From Phycisphaerales bacterium (lineage in GTDB: Bacteria; Planctomycetota; UBA1135; UBA2386): a DNA stretch of 55,259 bases. The notes below the pieces were generated by a model. It worked only from the letters and a program-made list of their open reading frames with translations. It was not told the origin of the DNA and did not search any database. The stretch is taken from contig JADCJE010000038.1 in assembly GCA_020247305.1 (NCBI GenBank), positions 1 to 55,259 of the forward strand, written 5' to 3'. Made by a program: the position numbers and the translations under genes. Below are positions 36,900 to 46,286 of this stretch, piece after piece. Position 1 is the stretch's first letter. Every line of letters begins with the position of its first letter.

Positions 36900-38486
36900 T
36901 CAGCGCCCGCGGCGCGCGGTCGCCGGGTCCTTGAGCCCGGACCCGAACCGGCGCCAGGCCTGTTCCAGGGCGGCCATGTCGACGCCGGCGAACGCCGCCT
37001 GCAGCGCGGCCTTGCGCGCGTTGAAGCCGGCGACCACGCGCGCCGCGATCGTCGGCTCGGGCCCGGCGCGGCGCAGCGCGGCGGCGTACTTGTCCTTGGT
37101 GACGCCGAAGTACGTCGGCAGGATGCGCGACCACTGCGGGTGCGCCTTCGCCGCCGCGTCGGTCTCCAGGAAGTGCACGAACGACCACGCCGCGGCGTAG
37201 AAGAACCGCTTGCGCGCCGCGTTGTAGAACGTCGCGTGCTCGGCGCCGATCAGGTCCGCGAGCGGCACGAAGTCCTTGCCGGTCGCGCACATCTCCCTGG
37301 CCAGCTGCCACCGCCAGGGATTGGCCTCGATGCGCTGGACCTGCGCCGTGGCCTCGGCGATCCGCGCGCCGGCGAAGTGGTCGCCGTAGCCCTCGTTGAA
37401 CCAGTCGTGCGGCGGGAACTCGCCGACGGCGTAGTGGATGAACTGGTGGAAGGCCTCGTGGTAGAGCACGACCAGCGTGTCGTCGTCCGGCAGCCGGACG
37501 TTCGCCTTCTCCAGGCGCCGGCGCGCGGCCTCGTCGAGCTTCGGCGCCAGCGAGGCGTGGTCGAACAGCACCAGCTCCTCGTTGCCAGGGTGCCAGAAGC
37601 CGCTGCTGTCCTTGGGGCCGCCGTAGAGGTGGTACTCGTCGCGGTTGCGGCACACGCGCACGACTGCGAGCCGGTCGATCGGCGCAGCCGGCGGGAACGC
37701 GCGTTCGTACAGCGCGCGCATCGCCTCGAGGTCGCGCGCGAGTCGGCGCAGCAGTTCGGCGCTCGCGCCGTGGTGCACGATCAGGTAGTTGGCGGTGTCG
37801 ACCGCCGCCCACCCGCGGGCGAGGTCGCCGCGGGCGCGCTTGCGCTGCGCGATGAAGCGCAGGTCGCTGCGGTCGTAGATCCGGTCGATCTCGTCGGTCG
37901 CGCGCGCGACGGCGACGACGCTGGTCAGGCCGAGGCTGCGGCCGACGAACTGCAGCTGGGCCTGCAACTGCCGGTGGTAGTCGGCCGGCGCGAAGCCGTA
38001 GACGCCGAACTCCGCGCCGCCCTGTTGCCGCCGCACGAGGAAGCCGAGGCGGCCGCCGTCGGCGCCTTCCTGGCGCAGCGTGTAGAAGCCGGGCCGCCGC
38101 GGGTCCTCGAAGGCGACGATGCCCGGCAGGCGGGCGAGCAGGTCCGCGAACGAACCCACCCGCCCCGCCGCCGGTTCCGGGTCGCCGGCCGGCGCGCCGT
38201 CCTTGCCGGCGCCCGTGGGTTCGAAGTGGAAGACGAACAGGCGCGGCCGCGCGAGCGTGAACTGCGCCGGCTCGAGGTGGCCGAGCTCCGCCGGCTGGTC
38301 GAGCAGCACGTAGCGGGCGACGAGCACCTGCTCGCTCGGCGGCAGCGGCAGCTCCTCGTACGCCGTCGGGTACTGGAACGTCACCGGCGCGAGCTTGTTC
38401 TCGAACGCGCGATAGGCCGCCGGCGCCTGCGCGGCCGCGGCGACGGCCGGCAGCGCGGCGATCAGGGCGACGGCGAGGTTGCGCAT
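36900..38486 (-). CDS. Secreted putative zinc metallopeptidase (HExxH), copy 2
   Basis: 528 aa, signal peptide MRNLAVALIAALPAVAAAAQA. Same architecture as the neighbour: FENKLAPVTFQYP at the mature N terminus, YLIVHH, RVCRNRDEYHLYGG, FWHPGNEELVLFD, HEAFH and NEGYGDHFAG with the putative third ligand Glu. All putative zinc ligands are kept in both copies, so both are probably active. A tandem duplication separated by 46 bp, with clear sequence divergence, suggests an old event. No partner inhibitor or substrate gene is evident. Confidence 0.8.
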   Translation of the reverse strand: MRNLAVALIAALPAVAAAAQAPAAYRAFENKLAPVTFQYPTAYEELPLPPSEQVLVARYVLLDQPAELGHLEPAQFTLARPRLFVFHFEPTGAGKDGAPAGDPEPAAGRVGSFADLLARLPGIVAFEDPRRPGFYTLRQEGADGGRLGFLVRRQQGGAEFGVYGFAPADYHRQLQAQLQFVGRSLGLTSVVAVARATDEIDRIYDRSDLRFIAQRKRARGDLARGWAAVDTANYLIVHHGASAELLRRLARDLEAMRALYERAFPPAAPIDRLAVVRVCRNRDEYHLYGGPKDSSGFWHPGNEELVLFDHASLAPKLDEAARRRLEKANVRLPDDDTLVVLYHEAFHQFIHYAVGEFPPHDWFNEGYGDHFAGARIAEATAQVQRIEANPWRWQLAREMCATGKDFVPLADLIGAEHATFYNAARKRFFYAAAWSFVHFLETDAAAKAHPQWSRILPTYFGVTKDKYAAALRRAGPEPTIAARVVAGFNARKAALQAAFAGVDMAALEQAWRRFGSGLKDPATARRGR

Positions 38487-38517
38487 CGCCGGCGAACCAT
38501 AGCGGCCGCCGCGGCGA

Positions 38518-40965
38518 TCAGGAGGCCTTGCGCGCCAACTTGTCGACCGCGAGGAAGGCGACGGCGTAGATGAGCACGGCGGCGAGCAGCACGGCGCGGA
38601 AGCCGAAGTTCATCGACACGATGACCGTGACCACCGAGCCGACGACCGTGGCCGAGCCGTTGACCGCCCACGCCCACGGCACGAACGCCGGGCTGCTGCG
38701 CTGCACCAGCGTCACGCCGTGCGCGAACGGCATGCCGAGCAGCAGCGCCAGCGGCGCGACCATGCCGGCGGCGACGAGGCCGCGCACCGGCAGGCTGGCG
38801 CCGATCGCCGCGTCGGTGACGTCCGTGCCGAACAGCACGATCAGGCCGGTCACCGCGGCGATGCCGACGGGGACCATGCGCGCACGCGCGACGCCGCGGC
38901 GCAGCCAGCCCGCCGACAACCAGCTGCCGACGCCGGTGAACACCAGGATCGCGAGCAACGTGACGACGATCGAGTACAGCGGCTGGCCGAGCAGCAGCGT
39001 CAGCTTCTGGATCATCGCGATCTCGACGAAGATGAAGCCGACGCCGATGCCGGCGAAGTAGACGAGGAAGCGGCCGACGTGGCGGCCCTTGGCCTCGCCC
39101 CGGCGGAACGCCAGCGGCACGACGATCAGCAGCACGGCGACGACCGTCGAGAAGGCGAGCTGCCCCCACAGGAACAGCGGGTTGCCCTGCGAAACCTCGG
39201 TCGCCTCGGCGAGCAGTTGCTTCTGCTCGTCGGTCGGCGTGTCCCAGCGCGTGAAGTTGAAGAAGTACGGCTGGTCGTCGGTCGTCGGCGTGATGCGCCG
39301 CGGGAAGTCGCGGATGAAGCGCGCCTTGTCGGCCTCGCCGACGAAGCGCTCGACGAGGCTGCCCGACGACGGCCGCAGCGGCAGGTACTCCTTCTCGTGG
39401 CCGGTCGTCGCCAGGAACGCCTCCAGCCGCGCGACCTCCGCCTCGGCGAAGGCGCCGCGCTTGACCAGCACGGAGGTCAGCCCGTCGACCGGCGAGTTGA
39501 CGACGGCGACCGACGGCGCGATGTCGCCCGCGCCCATGTCGGCGAACGCCTGGTGCACGTTGGCGAGCAGGCGCAGCTTCTCCATGTTCGCGCCCATGCG
39601 CGTGATCTGCAGGATGCCGCCCTCCTGCAGGCGGCCGTACATCTGCCGGACCGCCTCGACGGTGTAGAGGTAGTTCTCGGCCAGCACGTAGGCGCCCGAA
39701 GCGAGCGACGTCCACGTGTCGATGCCGGTCATCTGGATGATGTCGTAGCGGCCGGTCTCGCGCATCAGCGCCGACCGGCCCTCGTCGCACACCAGCTCGA
39801 CGTTCGGGTCCTCGCGCAGGCCCTTGCTGAACTCCGCCGCGACGGTCTGGTGCACCTCGAGCACGCCGCGGTTGAGCTCGATGCCCTTCACATACGACGC
39901 GCCGGCGAGCTTGTGCGCCCAGATGTCCGGGCCGCCGCCGACGCCGATGACGAACACCCGCGGCTTGCTGCCATCCTTCACCTTGGCCGACAGCGCGTAG
40001 ACGGTGCGCAGCAGGTACTGGCGGCCCATCTCGGCGTGGGTGTAGTCCGACACGAACGTGCCGGCGTCGCCGTCCTGCATGATCCACTTCTGCGCGCCGA
40101 GCTTCTCGCGGTTCGCCGGGTCGAGCACCGCGGCGAGATCGTTCTTGCCGACGCCGTAGGCGTACCAGTTGGGCAGCGGGCTCTGGATGACGTCGATGCG
40201 GCTGTTGGCGCTCCAGCGCGAGAACTGGTGCGGGCTGTCGAGGTCCAGGCGCTGCTGCTGCGTCACCTGCAGGAACTTCTTGCCCGGCACCGGGAACATG
40301 CCGTCGAACGACGGCATCCAGGCGAGCAGGCCGACCGTCGCGGCGACCGCGACGGCGGCGGCGAGCCGACGGACCCGCGCCGGCGCGACCGACGCGCAGG
40401 CGACGACGCCCAGCGCGGCGACCGCGCACAGGCAGCCACCGGCGCCGTACGGCCACAGCAGCAGCGGGCACAGCAGGCACCCGGCGCCGGCGCCGAGCAG
40501 GTCGCTGGCGTAGACCGCGTGCACGCGGTGCGCGTACGCCGACAGGATCAGGCCGACGGCGGCGCCGCCGAAGAAGAACGGCACCGTGATGCCGAGGTTG
40601 AAGGCGGCGAATTGCAGGAACTGCGCGCCCTCGGCGCCGGACAGGCCGAAGGTCAGCGCCTCCGGCACCGGCATCGTGCGCGCGAACTGCCATGTCGCGC
40701 CGAGGCTCAGCACGTACAGCGCCGTCGCGCCGAGGATCCACGCCTCCGGGTTCCGGCGCCAGCGCGCCTCCAGCAGGGTCAGCGCCGAGCCCGACGCGCC
40801 GATGCCGAGCAGGCTGTTGCTGATGATGAGGAAGCTGAAGTGGAAGGCGAGGCGCAGGGCGCACAGGCGCGTCAACAGCACCTGGAAGGCGAGCAGTGAC
40901 GCCGACAGCACGGCGATGCCGAGGAACATCCCCCACGGCACCTTGCGTTCCGACAATGGATTCAT
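38518..40965 (-). CDS. Membrane-embedded spermidine-synthase-like protein
   Basis: 815 aa. An N-terminal block of about six transmembrane segments (from WGMFLGIAVLSASLLAFQVL) precedes a soluble Rossmann domain. That domain resembles spermidine synthase/SAM methyltransferase: FVIGVGGGPDIWAHKLAGA, GIELNRGVLEVH, then DEGRSALMRETGRYDIIQM. A second membrane block of about seven segments follows, and the protein ends in a basic tail. Such fused proteins are common in planctomycetes and other bacteria, but aminopropyltransferase activity has not been shown for them; decarboxylated-SAM or SAM binding is inferred. It lies between the metallopeptidases and the C45 protein on the same strand. Confidence 0.85.
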   Translation of the reverse strand: MNPLSERKVPWGMFLGIAVLSASLLAFQVLLTRLCALRLAFHFSFLIISNSLLGIGASGSALTLLEARWRRNPEAWILGATALYVLSLGATWQFARTMPVPEALTFGLSGAEGAQFLQFAAFNLGITVPFFFGGAAVGLILSAYAHRVHAVYASDLLGAGAGCLLCPLLLWPYGAGGCLCAVAALGVVACASVAPARVRRLAAAVAVAATVGLLAWMPSFDGMFPVPGKKFLQVTQQQRLDLDSPHQFSRWSANSRIDVIQSPLPNWYAYGVGKNDLAAVLDPANREKLGAQKWIMQDGDAGTFVSDYTHAEMGRQYLLRTVYALSAKVKDGSKPRVFVIGVGGGPDIWAHKLAGASYVKGIELNRGVLEVHQTVAAEFSKGLREDPNVELVCDEGRSALMRETGRYDIIQMTGIDTWTSLASGAYVLAENYLYTVEAVRQMYGRLQEGGILQITRMGANMEKLRLLANVHQAFADMGAGDIAPSVAVVNSPVDGLTSVLVKRGAFAEAEVARLEAFLATTGHEKEYLPLRPSSGSLVERFVGEADKARFIRDFPRRITPTTDDQPYFFNFTRWDTPTDEQKQLLAEATEVSQGNPLFLWGQLAFSTVVAVLLIVVPLAFRRGEAKGRHVGRFLVYFAGIGVGFIFVEIAMIQKLTLLLGQPLYSIVVTLLAILVFTGVGSWLSAGWLRRGVARARMVPVGIAAVTGLIVLFGTDVTDAAIGASLPVRGLVAAGMVAPLALLLGMPFAHGVTLVQRSSPAFVPWAWAVNGSATVVGSVVTVIVSMNFGFRAVLLAAVLIYAVAFLAVDKLARKAS

Positions 40966-41136
40966 GCGGGCACGGACGAGCGGATCGGGGCAGAAGGGTA
41001 GCCCGCGGCCGCGACGCGGGCGGCCCGAAATCCCGTTGCGCGACCTTCCGATGGCATCGGACGCGCGCGGCGATCAACGCGAGCCGTGGCGCCACGGGCC
41101 GATCCGGGAGTCGGCGCGCCCCTTGCCTCGCGCGCG

Positions 41137-42423
41137 TCAGCGCGGCAGCGACTCGCCCTCGGCGAACAGCTGCGCGCGCGTCAGCGCGTGCTGGCGCGGG
41201 CTCGACGGCGCGGCCACGACCTTGCCGTCCTGCAGCGCGCCGACGCGCAGTTCGAACAGCCACGGCTCGTGGCGGAACACCAGCGCGTGCAGCGTGCCGA
41301 AGGCGTTGCTGCCGCCGCGCTCGACCGACTGCAGCATGGTCCACGCCTCGGCGACGTCGACCTTGCGGTCGCCGGCGTCGATGCAGCCGGCGATGCCGGC
41401 GTCGAGCTGCTTCTGGCGGCCGACGCTGTCGCCGCTGGCCTTGCGACCGTCCGCGCGCGTGCGGAAGTGGTTGGTCAGCACCAGCGGCCCGCCGGCGTGC
41501 GCGTGCGGCACGGCTGACTTGACGTCGGCCTCGAACACGCGCGTCGGCGCGCCGCTCGCCGGCGCCGCCGGCAGCGTCACGTGCGTCATGAAGCCGACCG
41601 GCGGGCTCGTTTGACCGAGCAGTTCGGCCGCCTTGGCGAACGTCGCCTCGGCCTCGCCGGCGCCGTGCGCGAGGATCGCGCGCGCCGCGATCGCCGACGG
41701 CCACGACGACGGCTCCGGCGACAGGCTGAGCTTCGCCGAGCCGACGTGGAGCGACGCCATCACGCCGTCGCTGCTGACGCCGGTCACCGCGCCGAGGTAG
41801 CCGGGCCACGTCACCGCGGCGACGGCGCGGCCGTTCTCCAGGTGCGCCACGTGCACGATGGTCTGGTCGAGCATGTGCGCGCCGGTGAACGGCCAGTCGA
41901 AGTTGCGCGCCGTCATCACGCCGCCGCCGACGGCCTGCTCGCCCCAGACGGTGAAGCTGCTGCAGCCCATGAGCCCGAAGACGTCGAGCGCCGTGACGAT
42001 CTGCAGATCGACGAAGTCGAAGTCGCGGTCGAGGTCGTCGAGGCGCAGCGCGACCTTGCTGTCGACGACGCCGCGCCACAGCGCCGCCAGTTCGGCCTTC
42101 ACGTCGTCGGGCAGTTCGATCAGGCGCGGCAGCATCGCGCGCGCCTGCTGCAGCAGCCCCGGCTTGCGGCCGAAGCGCGCGCTGAACTCGGGCAGCGCGG
42201 TGGCGGCGATGCGGTCGGCGAGCAGCCGGCCGTGGGCGTAGCCGCGCTCGTCCGGCGTCCCCCACGTGCGCAGCACGGTCAGGCCGCCGTGCGTCTCGAC
42301 GCGGCCGCGCAGGGCGGACGCGGGATCGGCCACCGGAGCCGCCGGCGCGGCGGCCTGCGCGGCGACGACGACGGACAGCCAGAGCGGGAACAGCAGCGAC
42401 GGCCATGCGCGCGCGGACACCAT
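41137..42423 (-). CDS. C45-family (acyltransferase/peptidase, NTN-hydrolase-like) secreted protein
   Basis: 428 aa from ATG 42423, with a signal peptide (VSARAWPSLLFPLWLSVVVA). Family features: a GRLLADRI-type N-terminal helix, then GLMGCSSFTVWGEQAVGGGVMTARNFDWP. Here the Cys of GCSSF matches the autocatalytic nucleophile of C45/choloylglycine-like Ntn hydrolases, and NFDWP is the usual following motif. Related enzymes hydrolyse amide bonds (isopenicillin N acyltransferase, bile-salt hydrolase, Phospholipase-B-like). The substrate here is unknown. An upstream in-frame extension to 42486 lacks signal-peptide character and is excluded. Confidence 0.8.
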   Translation of the reverse strand: MVSARAWPSLLFPLWLSVVVAAQAAAPAAPVADPASALRGRVETHGGLTVLRTWGTPDERGYAHGRLLADRIAATALPEFSARFGRKPGLLQQARAMLPRLIELPDDVKAELAALWRGVVDSKVALRLDDLDRDFDFVDLQIVTALDVFGLMGCSSFTVWGEQAVGGGVMTARNFDWPFTGAHMLDQTIVHVAHLENGRAVAAVTWPGYLGAVTGVSSDGVMASLHVGSAKLSLSPEPSSWPSAIAARAILAHGAGEAEATFAKAAELLGQTSPPVGFMTHVTLPAAPASGAPTRVFEADVKSAVPHAHAGGPLVLTNHFRTRADGRKASGDSVGRQKQLDAGIAGCIDAGDRKVDVAEAWTMLQSVERGGSNAFGTLHALVFRHEPWLFELRVGALQDGKVVAAPSSPRQHALTRAQLFAEGESLPR

Positions 42424-42511
42424 GGCGGCCAGCGTAACGCCGCTGCGGGCCGGGCCGCAGCGGCAGCCGGCGCGGGCGTCCGTCACGGCCGCGGGCGCCG
42501 GCGCGCCGGCG

Positions 42512-43432
42512 TCACTTCGCGGCCCGGTAGATGTCCTGCACGCCCTTCAGCAGCTTCAGCGCGTCGGCCTTCGGGCGCTGGAAGGCGTTGCGGCCCATGA
42601 TCGAGCCGAAGGAGCCGCCGTCGGCGAGGCCCTTGATCTCGGCCAGCACCTCGTCGGTGCCCTTCGCCTCGCCGCCCGAGAAGATGACGATGCGGCGGCC
42701 GCCGAACGCCGCCTGCACGACGTGGCGCGTGCGCTCGGCCAGCGAGCCGACGGCGATCTTCTCGCTCTCGTAGACCTTCTTGGCCGCTTCCTGCTCCAGG
42801 TGCTCGGTCGCCGGCTTGACCTTGATGATGTGCGCGCCGAGCTGGGCGGCGATCTGCGCCGCGTAGGCGGCGACGTCGATCGCGGTCTCGCCCTGCTTGC
42901 TCAGCGCCGTGCCGCGCGGGTAGCTCCACACGACGACCGCGAGACCGGCTTCCTTCGCCTCTTCGCTGATCTTGCGCAGCTCCATGTACATGGCGTCGCG
43001 CTGGCTGCTGCCCGGGTAGATCGTGAAGCCGATGGCGGCGCAACCAAGCCGCAGGGCGTCCTTGACCGAACCGGTGATCGCCGGCTTCGGGTCCTTCGGG
43101 CCGTACAGCGAGTCGCTGTTGTTGAGCTTGAGGATCAGCGGGATGCGGCCTGCGAACTTGCGCGCGCCGGCCTCCAGGAAGCCGAGCGGCGCGGCGTAGG
43201 CGTTGCAGCCCGACTCGATCGCCAACTCGAAGTGGTAGTACGGGTCGTAGCCGGCCGGGTTCTTGGCGAACGACCGCGCCGGGCCGTGCTCGAAGCCCTG
43301 GTCCACCGGCAGGATGACGAACTTGCCGGTGCCCGCCAGGGCGCCGGTGTCCATCATCCACCGCAGGTTCTTCAGGACGCCGGGGTTGTCGGACTCGTAC
43401 CAGCTCAGGATCTCGTCGACGCGCTTGCTCAT
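42512..43432 (-). CDS. fbaB: Class I fructose-bisphosphate aldolase (DhnA type)
   Basis: 306 aa; cleaves fructose-1,6-bisphosphate in glycolysis/gluconeogenesis by Schiff-base chemistry. Conserved DhnA features: LPVDQGFEHGP, LKLNNSDSLYG, GFTIYPGS, VVWSYPRG, the catalytic lysine around Lys204 (HIIKVKP), and FSGGEAKGTDEVL and SIMGRNAFQRP for phosphate binding. Length and motifs are complete. Single gene; about 88 bp to the downstream C45 gene in the same direction. Confidence 0.95.
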   Translation of the reverse strand: MSKRVDEILSWYESDNPGVLKNLRWMMDTGALAGTGKFVILPVDQGFEHGPARSFAKNPAGYDPYYHFELAIESGCNAYAAPLGFLEAGARKFAGRIPLILKLNNSDSLYGPKDPKPAITGSVKDALRLGCAAIGFTIYPGSSQRDAMYMELRKISEEAKEAGLAVVVWSYPRGTALSKQGETAIDVAAYAAQIAAQLGAHIIKVKPATEHLEQEAAKKVYESEKIAVGSLAERTRHVVQAAFGGRRIVIFSGGEAKGTDEVLAEIKGLADGGSFGSIMGRNAFQRPKADALKLLKGVQDIYRAAK

Positions 43433-43560
43433 GGATCGGTTGGGGCAGCCCGGTCCGGGCCGCAGGGGGGAAGGCGGCGATCGTGGAGCCCTCCCCCGCT
43501 CGATGCAAGCGCGCCTGGCCGGCGGCCGGCGCCGCCGCCCATGGCATCAGGCCGTCGACG

Positions 43561-46095
43561 TCACTTCAGCTTCAGGTCGCGGCCCGACGAGCCGGTGGTG
43601 AACTCCCAGAAGAACCACAGCGGGTCGGCAGTGCCGACCTGCAGCAGGCAGCGGACCTGGTAGTGCTTGTTGGGTTCCAGGTGCTGCTTGGGCAGCGCGA
43701 ACATCACATCGCGGCGGTCCTGCTTCTTGTTGAGCGGCACGTTCGGCGTGTGGACGTGGCACGGCACCTCCTTCTTGCCGCGCGCCATCCACGCAGTGTG
43801 GTCCTCCTGGCCCTTGGCGCAGTAGTTCTTCACCGGCTGCTTGCCGCTCTTGTTGGCCTCCCACAGCGAGATCGAACACTCGCCCAGGCGCTTCTGCATC
43901 TCGTTGCTGAACTGCACGCTGATCGTGTAGCCGCAGTCGCGCACGTCGTTTTGGCCCTCGGGCAGGTCCTCCAGCGGGTTCGGGTTCTCGAACGACGGGA
44001 ACGCCGTCGGCACACCGACGTGGTTGTGCGGCGGCCAGACCACCCAGTTCGGGCTCGTCGCCGGGTCGTACGGTTCCTCCATCGAGCCCATGTCGAGCAC
44101 ACCGACCGAGAAGTCCGTGTCGGTCAGGTAGGCGTAGCCCAGGCGCTTGATGTTGTGCCGCAGCATCGGGAAGCGGTGGTACGGCGTGCCGATCCAGCCG
44201 TCGACCGAGTCGCGCGCGAACTCGGCGCCGCGCTGGCCCCGGACCGTCACGATGTTGCCGCTGCCGGCCTGCTGGCCGCGGCGGGTGAAGTCCTCGTGCG
44301 CCGGGTCCTCCTCGTGGATGTCCGGGCCGTCCTTCTCGGCCAGCTCGCGGTGGTTCATCACGTACCTGGCGTGCAGGTCGGTGCCGATCGACGTCTCGGC
44401 GTCCATCTCGCACTCGGTCAGCGGCAGGAACTTGCCCTCCGTCATGTTGCCCGACGTCGGGAACACGAAGCCGATCGGCTGGGCGCGCACCTGGTTGACG
44501 CGATCGAGCGCCGCCAGCTCCTCCTTGCTCGGGCGCTCGGGCAGCAGCGGCGGGCCGTAGCCGGTGCCGAACGCCACGCCGGAGTCGCCGCGCGCCCACT
44601 CGCGCCACTCGGCGTCGATCGCCTCGCTCGACTTGCCGAACACCTTGACGACGATCTCCTCGACCTGCTCCAGCGTCGGCACCTGCTTGTCGGCGTCCGG
44701 CAGCGCGAGGAAGAACGGCAGCCACTTGTCCGGGTAGGCCGCCATCATCCAGGTCATCATGCTCCAGGCCTTGAGGCGGCAGTCGTTGCGGAAGCGCGAC
44801 AGCTTCTCGCGCGGCACCTGGCCCAGCGCCCAGTCCTGGTTGGACATCGCCTGGTCGCGCACGGTGCGCATCCACCAGTTGGTGCCCTCCGGCAGCTCCA
44901 GCGCGTCGTCGCCCTGCGTGCCCTCCGGCAGCGCGCCCCAGCGCGAGATCGACGTGGCCTTCATGTACCACGTCACCGCGTGCACGATGCCCTGGCCGAC
45001 GCCGTCGTTGCGGCCGGCGAGCAGGCCGTCGAACGTCACGTAGGCGACGAGGCTGTCCTGGATCTGGCGCGGCGAGCCGCCGACCTTCAGCACCGCCGGG
45101 CCGCTCTTGCTGCGCCACGCGTTGTTGGCGAAGCGCATCGCCGCCTTCGGGTCGCCGCCGCCGTGCACCGCCGGGTTGGCCTGCAGGAACACCTCGCGCT
45201 CGCGCTCGGTCGCGAGGAAGGCGTGCCACGAGTAGCTGCGGATGGCGCGCTCGCGGAACTGCAGGCGCTTGGCCATCTCGTCGCCCATCAGGTAGACGCC
45301 GAACTCGACGGCGCGCTCGGCCCACTTGACGGCGTTGTCGGCCATCTCCTGCGTGCCGCGCGTCCAGACGGTGAAGTTGTCCGACTTGGCGCCGAAGATG
45401 TTGAAGTTCGGCTTCTTCATCCAGTCGGGCGCGGCGTCGCGCAGCGCCACCAGCTCCTCGGGCATCTCGGCCTCGGGCAACTGCTTGACCGGGTAGTCCT
45501 TGCGCGCCAGCTCGACGGCGCGCTTCTCGATCTCCTTCATCTTCAGCGCCATCGCGATCTGCGGATCGGTGCCGAAGAAGCCGGGGCCTTCCTTGTAGCC
45601 GAGGGCAAGGTTCGACTCCTTGTCCATCGGGTTGTAGTAGACCGCCTTGTCCAGGTGGTACGTCGCGCGCGCGGCGTTGCCGGCCTCCTTGAGCTTGAGG
45701 CCGAGCTTCTTGTGCTGGTCGCCGAGCTTGACCGCGGTCTTGGCCCACTCGTCCATGACCTTGAAGCGGCCCTCGTAGCTGGCCTTGTCGACCCACTTCT
45801 TGCGCTTCTCGGGCGGCAGCGCAACCCACTGGTCCTTCTCCTTCTTGAAGCCCAGTTCGCTGCGCGCGCCCGACTGGTTCGGGTCGTACTGCAGCACGAG
45901 GTCGTAGGCCTGCTTGGCGCGCTGGCCGACTTTCTGCGACTTGGCGGTGTTGGCGAAGTTCGACAGCGTGCTGACGCACGCCTTGATCAGGTCCTGCTCC
46001 TCCTTGGCGAAGGCGTCCTGCGCGTGGGCGGGACGGACGGCCAGGGCCAGCGCGAGGCCGGCGAGCAGGGAGACGCGACGGAGGTTCCGGGTCAT
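43561..46095 (-). CDS. Large secreted protein with a CAP (SCP/PR1) domain
   Basis: 844 aa from ATG 46095, with a signal peptide (RRVSLLAGLALALAVRPAHAQ). The first ~230 residues are Lys/Ala-rich and helical with TPR-like spacing (AKQAYDLVLQYDPNQSGA). The middle ~230-520 (FNIFGAKSDNFTVWTRG ... ) resembles the peptidase-like/non-catalytic region of planctomycete secreted proteins, without an HExxH. The region ~555-720 resembles a CAP domain: LDRVNQVRAQPIGF, DLHARYVMNH, DSVDGWIGTPYHRFPMLRH. The C-terminal ~120 residues are a beta domain ending GRDLKLK. CAP domains bind sterols/lipids or act outside cells; the bacterial role is unclear. Upstream in-frame codons (to 46170) precede the signal and are not used. 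Confidence 0.75.
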   Translation of the reverse strand: MTRNLRRVSLLAGLALALAVRPAHAQDAFAKEEQDLIKACVSTLSNFANTAKSQKVGQRAKQAYDLVLQYDPNQSGARSELGFKKEKDQWVALPPEKRKKWVDKASYEGRFKVMDEWAKTAVKLGDQHKKLGLKLKEAGNAARATYHLDKAVYYNPMDKESNLALGYKEGPGFFGTDPQIAMALKMKEIEKRAVELARKDYPVKQLPEAEMPEELVALRDAAPDWMKKPNFNIFGAKSDNFTVWTRGTQEMADNAVKWAERAVEFGVYLMGDEMAKRLQFRERAIRSYSWHAFLATEREREVFLQANPAVHGGGDPKAAMRFANNAWRSKSGPAVLKVGGSPRQIQDSLVAYVTFDGLLAGRNDGVGQGIVHAVTWYMKATSISRWGALPEGTQGDDALELPEGTNWWMRTVRDQAMSNQDWALGQVPREKLSRFRNDCRLKAWSMMTWMMAAYPDKWLPFFLALPDADKQVPTLEQVEEIVVKVFGKSSEAIDAEWREWARGDSGVAFGTGYGPPLLPERPSKEELAALDRVNQVRAQPIGFVFPTSGNMTEGKFLPLTECEMDAETSIGTDLHARYVMNHRELAEKDGPDIHEEDPAHEDFTRRGQQAGSGNIVTVRGQRGAEFARDSVDGWIGTPYHRFPMLRHNIKRLGYAYLTDTDFSVGVLDMGSMEEPYDPATSPNWVVWPPHNHVGVPTAFPSFENPNPLEDLPEGQNDVRDCGYTISVQFSNEMQKRLGECSISLWEANKSGKQPVKNYCAKGQEDHTAWMARGKKEVPCHVHTPNVPLNKKQDRRDVMFALPKQHLEPNKHYQVRCLLQVGTADPLWFFWEFTTGSSGRDLKLK

Positions 46096-46286
46096 CGTGG
46101 GGTCGATCGGTGCCTGAGCGGGGCGCGGCAGTCTACGCCGCCGCCCCCCTGCCGCCATCGGGCACGCCAACTACGCTGCCACCGCCAATGGCGCGGGGCG
46201 GGCCCCAGGCCCGCCCCGCATGCGATCGACCGCCGCGGCGCGGTCGCCGCGGGTCGCAGCAGCGGCCACCGCGGCCGCTGCGGGCG

